A model generated the notes under the pieces. That model was not told the origin of the DNA. It made no database searches and worked only from the letters and a program-made list of their open reading frames with translations. 64,000 nt of DNA, from the NCBI RefSeq assembly GCF_000315625.1, contig NW_005434657.1, positions 810,160 to 874,159 on the forward strand, written 5' to 3'. The DNA comes from Guillardia theta CCMP2712 (taxonomy: Eukaryota > Cryptophyceae > Pyrenomonadales > Geminigeraceae). The translations under genes were made by a program, and so were the position numbers. Positions within the stretch are counted from its first letter, which is position 1, and every line of letters starts with the position of its first letter. Of the stretch, positions 1 to 11,089 are shown in pieces.

Positions 1-70
1 TGGGATCAACCTGACCCACATGATTGTTGATGTGCTCTTGAGACCCACTGTTGTCAAGGTGAAAGAGGAG

Positions 71-112
<42 letters not shown>

Positions 113-625
113 GAGGGACGATGGGGTGTTGGAAGTGGAGCTGATTGGGGAATTGAGGGGAAGAGCATTAGGAGCAGGAGCAGGAGCAGGAGCAGGAGGA
201 AGTCACGGTTTTCTCGGTAGGCAGCACCAGGAGCAACGTTGAGCTCGCGACTTTTCCTGCTGCTCAGCAGATTGACGGTGAGGAGACGAGGAGGAGGATC
301 AGCCCTGCTGTGACGAGGACGGTCAGGATGGAGATGGCGAATCATCACTCGAAGAACTTTTCTCCTGTGTGTTTGCACTCTTGGAGCAGGTGCTTACGAG
401 CTTGTCCTCTTGCAAACTCACTCACTCGTCAACAAACAGCTGTGGGTGAAGTTTGGAGCTACCTACATGATGTTCAACAGGTCGTCACGACCTCTCTCTC
501 CTGTGGCAGGAGCAGCGTGTTGACGGTGTTCCAACAGCGTGCTCAAGGCCGTAAGAGCGTGCCTGGAAGAGTTTGTCGAGGAAGAGTTCAAGAATCCATC
601 CGGGAGCCTCGACAACTTGAGGTGA
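1..625 (+). CDS. ELMO/CED-12 domain protein, C-terminal part (5' end outside window)
   Basis: The window opens inside an exon (2-58) encoding GINLTHMIVDVLLRPTVVK, which matches the end of the ELMO domain core (consensus near GIN-T-M--LL). A second exon begins near 303-327 and ends at 389 (LEELFSCVFALLEQ). Exon 440-480 plus exon 538-625 gives LWVKFGATYMMFNSVLKAV and ends at TGA 623-625. This resembles the ELMO1 stretch with TW-x-M-x-A-T-x-x-DFN-x-V. Introns 390-439 (50 bases) and 481-537 (57 bases) are GT-AG and keep frame. The first intron (59 to about 302) holds GAC-GAG and CAG-GAG repeats. ELMO proteins act in Rac activation (with DOCK) or as Arf/Arl GAPs (ELMOD); which type this is cannot be told from the fragment. 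The acceptor of the second exon is ambiguous. Confidence 0.7.
69..200. repeat. intronic GAG/GAC and CAG-GAG microsatellites
   Basis: Positions 69-113 are a run of GAG and GAC triplets, and about 170-200 is a run of AGGAGC hexamers. Both fall within the predicted intron between the first two ELMO exons. They are open in frame on the + strand and would give an acidic tract and an Arg-Ser tract, but the protein family has no such insert here. Confidence 0.6.
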
Positions 626-899
626 AGAAAGTGACTTGATGGCAAGGAGATCAGGTGCTGATGTCTCCTTACAGAAATTTCAATGTTAACCAGGTAGAAC
701 TCCCCGCTAGTAAACACTCCCTGTGAACCCCCGCCTCCTGCTCCATCCTGGTTCTACTTCCCCCTTCCTCCTCCTTCCTCTCTCCTCTCCCCTTCCTCAA
801 GTTTTTCCTTCTTTCTCCTCCTCCTTTCTCTCCCACACCTCTCCTCCCCTTCCTGCGCTAACTTCAGTTGCGTGCTCTGCCTCCCTCTCTTGCAGTCCC
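626..899. other. convergent intergenic spacer, pyrimidine-rich
   Basis: This lies between the stop of the ELMO gene (+) and the stop of neurochondrin (-). The segment from about 735 is strongly CT-rich on the + strand. No coding sequence or structured RNA was recognised. Confidence 0.6.
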
Positions 900-3214
900 T
901 CAGTCCAGGTCGTCGAGGATGCCCTCCTTGGGCCACTCCACTCCGGCTTCTTCCATCTCCTTCATCAGCTTCTCCAGCTTTTCCTTCCTCCCTGCCCACA
1001 CCGCGTCCTCGTTGAGATCGTAAAGTTCAGCGTCCCAGTCGATCCGAGGGAACTGCGGCTGCGACGCAGGAGCCCTCTGAGACAAGTCCTCTTGCACCCC
1101 CCTCCTCTCTGCCTTCTTCATCACCACTCCTTCCTTCCCCCTTTCCTCTCCTCCCTCCTCTCTCCTCAGCACCTCCCGCAGCTGCTTCCAGGCACCCTTG
1201 TCCTTGATCCCTTCACCGCCCTCCTCCTCCTCCCTCTCCAGCACTTGCAGCATCCCCGCCTCCCGCATGCTCGCTCGCAGCCGAGGGTGAACCTTTGCGG
1301 CCTCCACAGCCGACAGCATACAGAGAGACCCCAGGTGAAACTGCGACCAGGGCAGGAGGTGGGCGGCTAGAAGTTTGCAGTAACCGAACTCAGCTCCGAG
1401 GAAAGTTTTCTCTCCCACCTCCTTCACGCCCCTCCACACCTGGAACGCGAGCGAGATGAAGAGGATCGCTACCCCGGCCTCCTCCTCCTCCTCGTGCCCA
1501 ACACTCCCGCATGCGAGCTCTGCTTGCTCGCTGAGATGGCAGACCAGCTCGTTGAAGGCAACGGGGGAGGAAGCGACCGCGTCAGGACGGAACCCGAACA
1601 CCCGAGACAGGAGGGTCACCCCGGCAGAGCAGCGGTCAGTCAAGCTCACGTCGTCCAGGTCCTCGGCAACTTTCTCGTCCTCCTCCAGCGCCTCCAGCAG
1701 CATCTGAGCTGTGGACACATGCCCGTTGTAGCGCACGAACGTGTCCATCACCTTGTCCCTCGTGACCATCTCGGTCAGGCAAGGGAGGAGGTAGTGCAGA
1801 GCACGGATCCTGACGCTGCCCCTGCGCGGGGGGAAGTGGCAGAGGACGGGGAGGGTCGAGCAGAAATGCTCGTCGAACTCGTCGCTGTCCACCTCGAGGA
1901 ACCAGAGGCCGAGGAGGCGAGCCATGGGGATTAGCAGAGGGTCTTCAAACTTGTTGCTCTCTACCATCTCGTCGAGGTACCAGAACACAGCCTTCACGCT
2001 CTCCTCGAAGTCTGCCTTCATGTACAGCAGCCTCTGCACATCCATGTTCCTGATCCTGTACAAGTCCCCTCCCTTGCCCCCTTGCCCCTCCTCCTCCTCA
2101 TCCAGACTCTCCCCGAGCATGTGGATAATCTTCTCCACCAGCGCCAGGACCATCGGAACGATCTGCTGGTTGTCCTCGGGCTTCACCTTCGCCTCCAGCC
2201 TCTCCCTCAGGTCCAACTTGGCAAACCCGAGGAGCAGCTGCAAAAACTTCCCGTCCGGCGCCCCATCCCGCTCAAGCTCCTTTGGAAACGCCCACCTCTC
2301 CCCCAGCTGCCCAAACATGTGCAGGGCTGCCATGAAGATGCTGGAGCGGTAGACTCCTCCCAGCCGGTTCCGCAGCAGCTCCAGCAAGCCCTCGCGAATG
2401 TTCTCCTGCCATGGCTGAATCTGTCCGTCACCGACGAGCAGGGAGCAGAACTGAGGTTCGGAGCAGGAGAGGAGGACGTTGATGCGGGGTAGAGCGTCGA
2501 TCTTTTCCATCCCCATGTTGTGACCGAAGATGTCAGAGAGGCCTTTGAGGACTTTCATGGCAGACTGAGGGAAGCGGGAGGGGTCCATCAGGTGATCTAG
2601 CACAGCAAACAGCCTCTCCTTCCCCTCCTTGTCCTGGCTCGTCTTGATAAGTTCCGTCAGCCGCACAGGAACGTCCTTGTCGCACAGGATCTCCCTGGAA
2701 TCCTCGAAGGAGGACCAGCACAGCAGCGCCGTCAGCAGGCTCTCCATGGCAGGATGCGTGGAGTTGTTGAGGCAACGGGAGAGATGAGGGGTGATCTTCA
2801 TGAACTGCTTGTCTTGTCTCAAGTCTGAACAACCAGGTCAGACACATGTTGCGACAAGTCCATCCCCTTCCTACCTGGCCAGACCTCCTGCGCAGCACAG
2901 AACACCCCCAGCACCTGCAAGGCCACACACTGGTAGAGCAGGACGGTGTCTTCGTCTCCTGCCTTGCGTGTGAGGGACGTGGTGTCGTCAGATCAGCATC
3001 GGGTCACCTTGACTGAGGAGGAGGCGGCAGATGAATGTCAGGCCGAGAGCGTTGTAGATTCTACGGACATCTTCAAGTTTGTCTGTTTGCATGTCAGCAG
3101 GACCCACCGCCGGCTGCCCTGCTCACCTGACTGCGCAACTTTGGGAACAAGCATGAGCCCGGCAAACTTCTCCTCATCGGAACCTCCCTGCAGAAGTCGG
3201 ACGCACTCCTCCAT
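900..3214 (-). CDS. neurochondrin family protein
   Basis: Four exons on the minus strand (3214-3127, 3082-3008, 2955-2875, 2824-900) give an in-frame protein of 722 residues, close to the usual neurochondrin length of about 730. Conserved stretches include SDEEKFAGLMLVPKVAQ at the N-terminus, DVRRIYNALGLTFICRLLL in exon 2, and IPMARLLGLWFLE in the last exon, all matching neurochondrin landmarks. The fold is an all-helical armadillo-like array. Introns are 44, 52 and 50 bases with GT-AG ends. In animals neurochondrin is a cytoplasmic protein linked to signalling and neurite growth; orthologues in plants and protists have no settled role. The C-terminal third carries Glu-rich inserts unlike the animal protein. 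The start (MEECVRLLQGG) is the first Met before homology, but an upstream exon is possible. Confidence 0.85.
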
Positions 3215-4213
3215 GCCTCCATGCAGTGGAGGCGCTGGGATGTTCCATGTCAGCACATGCTCGAGATCTCCCAGAACACCGTGGAGCACATGACTCACGA
3301 GGAGCTCCTCCAACAACACATCGTTTGCCTTGCTTCTCTTCTCTCTCTAGCATCTTCTCCATTTCTTTTCGTGGAGAGAGTTTCATGAAACATGCTGCGT
3401 AAACTATTTCTCCCCTTCCTTGTTACACCTGATCTCACCTACTCTCTTCCTTTCCCTGCCCGCTCTTCAAGCCAACTCTTCTCCCTATGCCCCATCCCTA
3501 TGCCCCATCCTCCCTCCTGCTCCTTGCTCCCCGTCCTTGGCACCCCTCCTAGTCCTTCTCCTTCTCATCCCCTCTAGCTTCTTCTCCTCCCTCTCACTCC
3601 CTCCCCCTCTCCTCCCTCCTCCTCCCTCCTCCCTCCTCCCTCCTCCTCCTTACCCGCCATTGGGGTGCTTAGCGCTCCGTGCATGCAGATGGGACGGGAG
3701 ATGTCGGGGTTGCTTCCTAAAAGGGTGGGTCATCATTTAAGGGTGGGGGTAATATTCTCAAATTACTCTAGACTACCCGTGATTATAGAGCAATTTAGAA
3801 GAGAAAGAACCTGGTTCTGGATTATAGTAGGGGTACTGGACAGACTCGGATTTGAAAGAGTGGGTCCGCATCAAGAAGGAGGGTGGGGTCGGAACTCTAA
3901 GCAGGAACACAATGGTGGGACGATGCGGAGGGGAAGAGGAAGGAGAGAGAAGAGGAAGAGAAGGAGAGGAGAGGAGAGGAGAGGAGAGGAGGAGGGAGAG
4001 GAGGAGGGAGAGAACTCTTGAGATACTACATGACATTCAAGTCTAGAGATGCCCCTGGCTCTCCCAAGACACTCGAAAGATTTTCAGAACCTTTGTGGAA
4101 CAGAAACTAATCAGACGAAGACGAAGATAATGAAGACGAAGATGAAGACGAAGATGAAGAAGATCGAAGTGAAATAACAGGCGACAAGAATTCATTGATC
4201 TGCAGTCGGCATC
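3215..4213. other. intergenic region with CT-rich, G-rich and GAGGA repeats
   Basis: About 3400-3660 is CT-rich. About 3725-3900 has G-rich words of the GGGTGGGGGTAA and GGGTGGGGTC type. About 3940-4010 is a purine run of GAGGA units, and 4115-4165 is a GAAGAC/GAAGAT run just before the glycosyltransferase start at 4214. I see no gene here. The region probably contains the promoters of both flanking divergent genes. Confidence 0.6.
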
Positions 4214-6489
4214 ATGTCAACGAGGCTTCGTTGGAACGCTCTCCTTCTCATCTTGCTGTTCTCGTCCTGGGCTCAGGTCGGCATCGGACAGCTGGAAGAC
4301 AACCGGGAAGTTCAGACTCTCTTCGAAACAGCATCATCTTGCTCGACTGAGAGCCCAGAAACGACGGTGGGACGTCTGTTCCAGCTCAGCGAGCTCGCAG
4401 CGCGCAGAGGAGACATCGACTCCTCCCTTCGCCTTCTCGTCCTCATCGGCCGCCTGTTCGGTCCCTCCATGGAGTTGCATGTGCATCTGGGCGATCTGTA
4501 CTGCAAGCAGAGGAAGTACGACAAGGCGCTCAACGAGTTCCGCCAGGCTCTTGTCAAGGTGCTGCGAGCGTGTCCCTCGGAGGCTGGCGGGTGTAGGAGG
4601 AACACCGCATGGTCCAACCAGACTGTCGCCATCGGCTCAAGGGCTGGGCTCTGCCTCATGGAGGGGAGGAGGTTCAGACTTGCCGCAGCTCTCTTCGACT
4701 TGGCGCATCAGCAGGAGCCTGAGGCTGAGGGGATCCTGTGGTACCTCGCCATGGCGCAAGAGTTCTCGTCCTCCTGGCGCGAGGCTGCGGCATCGTACAG
4801 GAAGTGGCTCCTCCTGCAGCAGGAGGAAGAGCTGGAGGGCTACCAGGTGCGTCGACCCAAGGGAAAGAAGGTGATCGCCTTCCTGTGCGTGTCCAAGACA
4901 CCCAACGAGCACGGAGGGACGTGGAGCTCGCGGTCGCTGGAGAGAGGAGGGATCGGTGGCTCGGAGGAAGCGGTTGTCCTCATCAGCCGGGAGCTGGTGG
5001 AGCGAGGATACCATGTGGAGGTGTACGGGTATCCTGCCAGGGAGGACGTCGGGCCAGACAAGCATGGAGTCGTCTGGTTGCCTGTCTCCTCCTACTTCAC
5101 CAACGACCTCCCGCCCCCACATGTGTTGGTCTCGTGGAGGTGCTATGCCATGGCTGCTGAGGGAGGAGCAACGACTCTCAAGTACTTGTGGCTGCACGAT
5201 CGCGTCATGCCCTCACACCTTCCTCCCTCCCTCGTCGACCAGCTGGATGGCATCCTCGTTCTGAGTTCCCACCACAAGAGCCAGCTCCCAGCCCACGCCC
5301 AGGTGAAAGCGATTCCAACTAGCAACGGGCTCGTGCCCTCCTTCTGGGAGGATGGCCCCAACAGCCACAACGAGTTCATCTTCGCCAGTCATCCTGTGAG
5401 TTTTCGTGCTGTGCGATCCCTTCGGTTCACTGGTTCCACTGCAGGAGAGAGGCCTGGAGCTGCTGCTCGAGGCCTGGCCGGAGGTAGTGAAGCACGTCCA
5501 AGGCAAGGCGATGCACTTCATTCCTTGCCTGATTGTCCTTACCCGCAGGGGCTACGCTGCACGTCTATCATGACTTCCCCAAGGACTACGGGCAGTCTGG
5601 AGCTCCTCCTGAGGTTGCTCGTCGCCGCCTTCACACTCCTCACCTGATGCCTCACGACCTGACGCAGGAGCTGAAGCGCATGCGGCGAATGCGGAGGAGG
5701 GTGGAAGACATGCTCGCTTCTCTCCCGGGCATTCGCCGACATGGCATGGTCAATCAGACGGTGCTGGCAACAGCCTATGCTCGAGCAGGGTTCTGGCTGT
5801 ACCCCACGAGGTCCGGGAGGAGCGGAACCTCCTGCCTGTCCCTGACGCGCGAGCAGCATGGCTGAGACAAGCTGCATCAGCGCGATGAAGGCTATGGCCA
5901 ACGGAGTGAGAGATACAGCAGGAGGAGACCTCTGTGACAGGTCGAGCAGGCTATCCCCATAACAAGCCGATTCCCTTCCTCCGGGTTGATCGAGACGACT
6001 GGCATGAGCTGAGTGTAGAGCAGCGAGCTGTGTGACCGTCCTGCAGGAGATTTTGACTTGGGCCCGCCGAGCTACAGCAGGGAGCAGACGGTTCGTTCGC
6101 CATGTCATGAGCATGTCATGATGCTCGTGCAGTATGCAAGGAACAGATCTGAGCTGAACAAGTGGACGAGAAGTGTGGTGGAGGTAGGAGAGTGGCAGCA
6201 GAAACAGGGTAACTGACTTTCTGCAAAGGCTTCCATGGCGGACAGGAAGGGATTGCTCCAGGAGCAGAGGTGAGGGATGACAGGGCGACCGTGCGACTGA
6301 GGTCCTTCTTCAGGAGGAGGATGAAAGGCTGGGCAAGGCACATATACTCGTGGACGTCGATAGCAGCACAGGTCCTTCCCTTGAATCTGTCAAAACCGCA
6401 GCTGACCTCGTTCTTCCCTTGTCCGGCTGAAACAGTGGGACGAGCTCTTCACTGCAGGTGAGTCTGCAAGGTCAAGCGCCCAAAGTTGA
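4214..6489 (+). CDS. secretory-pathway TPR-glycosyltransferase (GT-B, GT4-like)
   Basis: Nine exons (4214-5395, 5445-5502, 5549-5810, 5857-5905, 5950-6001, 6047-6183, 6229-6269, 6314-6371, 6436-6489) give 630 residues in frame. Residues 1-26 are a signal peptide (LLLILLFSSWAQVGIG). Residues about 90-205 hold TPR-like helices such as LGDLYCKQRKYDKALNEF. The glycosyltransferase part starts near residue 215, with GGIGGSEEAVVLISRELV, KYLWLHDRVMP, ERGLELLLEAWPEV, GATLHVYHDFP and the donor-binding segment ETSCISAMKAMANGAIPIT. The last motif corresponds to the E-x7-E region of retaining GT-B enzymes, with Lys where the second Glu often sits. The acceptor is unknown. The signal peptide places it in the ER/Golgi lumen, unlike cytosolic TPR-GTs such as SPINDLY/OGT. 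Two of its introns appear to be GC-AG (5503-5548 and 6002-6046). Confidence 0.82.
5503..5548 (+). other. apparent GC-AG intron in the glycosyltransferase gene
   Basis: The exon ends CAAG and the intron starts GCAAGG, the textbook GC-AG donor. The 46-base intron ends CCCGCAG. Removing it joins PEVVKHVQ to GATLHVYHDF in frame, as expected for the glycosyltransferase fold. A GT donor at 5484 would shift the frame. Confidence 0.65.
6002..6046 (+). other. apparent GC-AG intron in the glycosyltransferase gene (second)
   Basis: The 45-base intron starts GCATGA and ends CTGCAG. Its removal yields SGLIETTGDFDLGPP, which fits the family (TTG then a -DLGPP motif). No GT donor preserves the frame. The donor flank is a weaker match than at 5503. 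Confidence 0.55.
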
Positions 6490-6562
6490 GTTGTGATGAT
6501 CAACTTTCTTTCATTAAAAAAATATGTCAATGCGAGCCAGTTTCATGAATGACATCCAAATT

Positions 6563-7604
6563 CTACATCCCCAACTTTGATCTCTCCCCTTCAAGCTGCA
6601 GAATTCCCAACATCATGAGGGTAAACCAAAGGAGAAAACAACTTACCACTTTCTTGACACGAGTTATGCACTCCTCACTGCAAACAACCTTGTCAGTTCC
6701 ACGTCACCGACAACCTCGCTTGCAACTCACTTCTGACCCTGGACCTTGCCTCCATCATAAGGTGGTTGAATTCGCACCCCTGTCAAGCATCCATCTCAGT
6801 GAGACCACAGGCATGGATGGAGGAGCTACATCACCTTCTTGTGGCGTCCCAAAGTCCACGAGGATGTCCTGAGCCGCCCATCGGCATGTCATACTGTAAC
6901 ACTGTTACACCAGGAGCAAAGCCAGGTTTCCTCTGCTCACGTCTTCGAAAGAGCGTTGAAGATCAGTTGTGCCTCCCTCGTCACGTTCTCTCCGATGTTC
7001 TTGCCCTTGGCGAGTTCCTTGGCAACCGAGTTGGCCTCTCGCTCTCGCATCCTACATCGCAGCCTTGGAGTTAGCATTGAAAACATCATATGATCTTACA
7101 GGAAGGAAATAGCTAGTATGAAAGGGAATATCTATCGGATGAGAAACGGCTAGGTATAATATCTCATCAATGTCATGCTGGGGGTGGACAAACTTCTCTC
7201 CCTGCCGCGTTATCGCTTTATGCTTGTGTGGAAACCGTTGCACATCCAGGCACTGTCCGCGCACAAGAATGCCACCTCTGTTCTATTTTCCTCTCTCTCT
7301 CTCTCTATCCCACCCCCAATCGCTGTCCATCTCACTTGAGTGTTTACCTTGCAATGGTTGCTTCGGAAACACTGGGCACGGGTTCTGGAGCCTTGGCAAC
7401 ACCAGAAAGCTTGACCGAGGACGCATCGATCCTGCTTCCCTTGAGCATCCTATAGCTCGCGATTTGCTGACCCACACAGTTCTCCTTGAGCACCAGAGTA
7501 TCTGTGCCCTTGTCGTACGTGAAGACTTCTCCTCGGATCACCTCCCCTCCTCCCTTCATCTTCAGCTCCACCTCCCTCCCGCACCAGTCCCCGCTCGCCT
7601 CCAT
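6563..7604 (-). CDS. LSM12: LSM12 homologue (Sm-like plus anticodon-binding-like domain)
   Basis: Six exons (7604-7348, 7051-6941, 6893-6835, 6779-6731, 6677-6647, 6595-6563) give 179 residues, near the usual LSM12 size. The first exon is the Lsm domain: GEVFTYDKGTDTLVLKE, beginning after CGREVELKMKGG. The remaining exons build the AD domain: GENVTREAQLIFNALSKTM, CRWAAQDILVDF, GVRIQPPYDGG, then NEECITRVKKVLEGERSKLG. Each junction keeps frame across conserved positions, which supports the model strongly. LSM12 binds RNA-associated proteins such as ataxin-2 and has been reported as an NAADP-binding protein in animals; here the role is unknown. The first intron is unusually long (about 296 bases), the others 41-55. 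The region before the ATG is G-rich on the coding strand. Confidence 0.88.
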
Positions 7605-8029
7605 GCTCTCCCCTCAACCCTATACCCCTACCCCTTGATTATAACCCCCCACCCTCCTCGACTTGCACCTACCACATCGAATCCAAGTACCCACCCTCCT
7701 TTCATTGAAAATTTGCAGCAGATGTCCCCACACTTCGTCCTCATACCACCCTTGCTCAAGAATTACCACCCTCTCGGATAGATCAGAACCCCCCACTTTA
7801 CTACCCTCACCCTCCTGTGTCATCCCACCCCTCTTCCCCTCATTTTCTCAGTACCCACCCTATTCATCTCACCACCTCACCCATGTGGTAATCACCCCTT
7901 GAGCACTAATAAAAATGTTCTAAAAGGACCCGGTTCTACGTCTTCCCTCCGTCTTCTTCGGGTCCTAACCCCACCCACCCCACCTTCTGTCACAAGAATC
8001 GTGTGACCTCATCTCCGCTCAGCCCCTTG
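7605..8029. other. G-rich (coding strand of LSM12) 5' intergenic tract
   Basis: On the minus strand this region reads as repeated GGGTGGGG, GGGTAGGGG and GAGGGTGG words running up to the LSM12 start codon. On the + strand it appears as ACCCCCACCC-type words. No ORF is credible. It may act as the LSM12 promoter or 5' UTR, but that is inference from position. Confidence 0.45.
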
Positions 8030-8345
8030 TCATCAGAGTCAGTGCAGGAGCAGGTGCAGGAGTCAGTGGAGCAGCCGCACTGAGTTGAGTCCGTCAGTCC
8101 ACACCGTGTCACAGACGACCGGGCGGACACCGGGTCACGGTCCAGGGGTCCGATTGACCGGCGGAGTCCGGCCCGGTCCGGAGTCCGAGACTCTGAGACG
8201 AACGGCGGGCCGCGCATGCTGAGACTGAGCCTCGGATGCCAAGACTGAGGCAGCCTGATGACCGTGGAACGCCGAGTATCGATCGGACACTCAGTTCGAC
8301 AGGCCGCCCGGCGGCGTGATACTTGCCGGCGGGCAGACTCGTGAC
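8030..8345. repeat. copy of a GC-rich dispersed repeat (GAGTCCG-type vocabulary)
   Basis: This segment is much more GC-rich than its surroundings. It is built from words such as GAGTCCG, GTCCGGAG, CCGGGTCACGG and GTGTCACAG. Similar islands occur near 12800-13025, 24600-24895, 40000-40330, 44340-44400 and 53930-54205. No ORF with coding character was found. Confidence 0.5.
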
Positions 8346-8646
8346 TTCCGGAGGCAGTGACTAAGGAAGTTTGACCGTAGTCTTTCTGTACTTGGAGCAT
8401 CAGTGATCCGAAGAAGTTCTCCGGATGCCGCAGTGTTTAAAGTTTGTTACTCTCATTTGGTTTGTCAGGGTCAAACAGCATAGTGCGACTGCCGCAGTGC
8501 AGCTGAGTCCCATTGCTTCAACAATAAAACTGACATAAAATAATGTGTAGTACATTGAATCTCACCTATATCCTATAGCTCTACCTAGCAGAGAGGTCGG
8601 ACCTACCCCTTCCCACTTCCCGGAAGGATCGACGTTGATAAACGCA

Positions 8647-10978
8647 ATGGCACCAGGGGGTGGCGGAGGGAGGAGGAGGAGCAGCGTCGCCTCCCGCTCC
8701 TCTCACCGCCACAGTCTTCCCTCCCTCACGTCTCGCTCCTCGTTCCCTTCCTCTTCCCGTAGTCGCGCCTCCCTGCGCACCCCTACCCCTCCTCTTCGCC
8801 CCTCATCACGCGGCCAAGCCGGCCCTAACAGCCGAGCTGTGACTCCGTTGCTGCTCTCCTCGATGGGAGAAGGGAGCCAGAACGTGGGATCACCATCCCT
8901 ATGGAAGAATAAGAGCGACAAGAACGCCATGGAGAAGAGCATGATCTTTGAGATGCTTTCGCGAGGGCGAGGAAGGCTGTTGAATGCTCTCAACAAATCA
9001 GATATGAACAAGCTCGTCGAGGTTTCAGAGATCGTAGATTATGACAGAGATGCTGAAATCATCGCGGATGGCGAAGACCTCACTGATGAAATGCTCGTCC
9101 TGATGCATGGCTGCGTGACTGGCAATGTGAAGCGACCAGGCATGCCACCATCGCGATTCCAGACAAGAGCACCAGGCGCTTGCTTCGGCTTACTTGAAAC
9201 GGAGAACGCAAGCCTGCATATGGTAGCTGCGAGTGAAGTGCGGATGTGCAGAATATCATGGGAGGACTTGTCGTCCCTCTTCCTGTCAAAGTCAGAGGCG
9301 AAGCTTGTTCTTGACAGCGCCGAGAGAGAGCTTGCTGCCAAGACCATTCAGCGTCGAGGACCTCCTTTCAACTGCCTCTCACTCATGGAGACCACGAGGT
9401 TGGCGGAGAGATGTAGATTGAGATGGTACCATGCGGGTGAAGTCGTGTACAAGCTGCCGCAGACGTCCGTCAACGACGAGTTTGTCGTCTTTGTGCTCGT
9501 CGCAGGAGCAGTGTCAGTGGAACCCTACCCCAGGAGGGACCCCAAGAGCCAATACTACTTCGTGGTCGACACGCCGGGAAAGCTCATCGGTTGTTCAAAG
9601 AAGATCGGAGAGATAGAGAACCTTGACAAGATCGTCTCAACAGGAGAGAGTTGCGTCTGCACCATGACTCTCAAGTCCCTTGATGAATTCCTCCACTTCC
9701 GAGGGTCCAAAGAGATCAACTACGTCTCTGAGATCCGCTTGAACACCTCAAAGATGACGGAGGTTGTCCTGAGTGACATGCTGGTTGCTCAGAGAATGAC
9801 CTTGTTCTCCCTGTGGGAGCAAGGGGACGGGGCCCTGAAGAGCTCGTTAAAGAAGCTGCACGAGTTCAGGATGAGCAAGCAAAACATCGAGGATGCTCAG
9901 TCTCACATCAGTCCAGCCCTGGACCTGGCAGACCACGCGATGAACGAGTTCAGCAAGGTGCTCAACATGTTCTCTACTGACTTTATGGTTGACGGGGTCG
10001 ACCTGGAAGACATCAAGATACGTCTACTCTCCATCCTCTCCCTACAGACTCACTTAGCCGAGCTCCTTCCTCCTGGTATCGTCAAGGCAGAGGCAACCCG
10101 GAAGCTGCAGGTGGCAGCAAGAATTCTAAATGACCGAGAGACCCACGTGATGGAACTTCAGTCCAAGAGCCACCCCACGGACTTCGGATCTCTGGCAGAC
10201 GTGACGGAAGTATTGGAGAACTTGCCGTCGAGGATAGTGAAGTTGGAGGAGATGATAGTGAAGTACAGGGAGACTCTGTTGCAACGAGTGCCGGGGGTTC
10301 AAGGACAGAAGATGTTTGAGAACTTGATGATCTGGCATGAGAGGAAGGGCAAGGTCTGGGCGCTGACCAGGGAGCTCACGATCAAGCAGGCGTCTCTCTA
10401 TCCTCTTGTGAGTAGGATGGAGGAGATGATGGAGGAGGGCAGCTTGGCTGATTCCAACCTGGACCTCTACTACAGCATGAGCTCGGTGCGTGAAGAGGCG
10501 CAGGCTCTCAAGTCCTCGCTGAGGCTCAGACTCTTCGTGTTGGACTGGACCATGCTGCAAGCGCTCGTCCTCAATGTACCTGAGGCCCTCGAGTCCTCGG
10601 CCTCCTTTGACATGATCCCCTTTGTCTCCCACTGTCAGAAGGTGCTGCTCTTCTCAGCTTGTGGTCCCTCGCTGACTCTGTTGCTAGATCACTGAGATGT
10701 ACGAAGAGCATGCTCTGGCGAAGGTGCAGGCAACAAGGATGGTGGACCAAGTCTTCAAGGACGCTTTCTCTGAGCAGACGTTGCCAGCCACGCGCAAGGG
10801 GAATCGGAGGATGAGCCTCGAGACCTCGCTGGTGCTCAAGGATGCTGCTGGGAACGAGCTCGACTTCAAGCTCCCTCAGTTCATGGAAGAGCTTGCTTCC
10901 TGGCTCTGCACACCAGACCCAGCACGTTGGGAGAAACAAGCCCGAAGGATGCAAAAGATCTCTCAGATGAGGAGCTAA
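8647..10978 (+). CDS. protein with two cyclic-nucleotide-binding-like domains
   Basis: Two exons (8647-10641 and 10688-10978, 46-base GT-AG intron) encode about 761 residues. The first in-frame ATG is 8647. Residues 1-75 are a disordered Ser/Arg-rich tail. Residues about 95-215 have the jelly-roll pattern of a cNMP-binding domain: LVEVSEIVDYDRDAEIIADG, then APGACFGLLETENASLHMVA. A second, weaker copy follows at about 235-360 (AERCRLRWYHAGEVVY, FVLVAGAVSVE, PGKLIGCSKKIG). Neither shows a clean phosphate-binding cassette (GE-x-x-L-...-R-x-A), so ligand binding is doubtful. The C-terminal 390 residues are helical and unassigned. A kinase or channel domain is absent. It could be a scaffold or flagellar/PKA-regulatory-like protein; the function is unknown. 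Confidence 0.65.
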
Positions 10979-11089
10979 GAATTATGAAAGCTGTAAATAC
11001 GATTTGTTCTTGTTGTACAGTAAAAAAACAACAAACTAATTTCCGTTGCCCTCATTCTTGATTGCAGGCTGCATCAGAAAGAACAAACA
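10979..11089. other. convergent intergenic spacer
   Basis: This is a short gap between the stops of the cNMP-binding-like gene (+) and the reductase gene (-). It contains an A-rich stretch near 11022. No gene is present. Confidence 0.6.

Noticed and set aside
723-1370. 215-residue plus-strand ORF
   Set aside because: Antisense shadow of the neurochondrin C-terminus; Pro/Leu/His bias is typical of reverse-complement frames.
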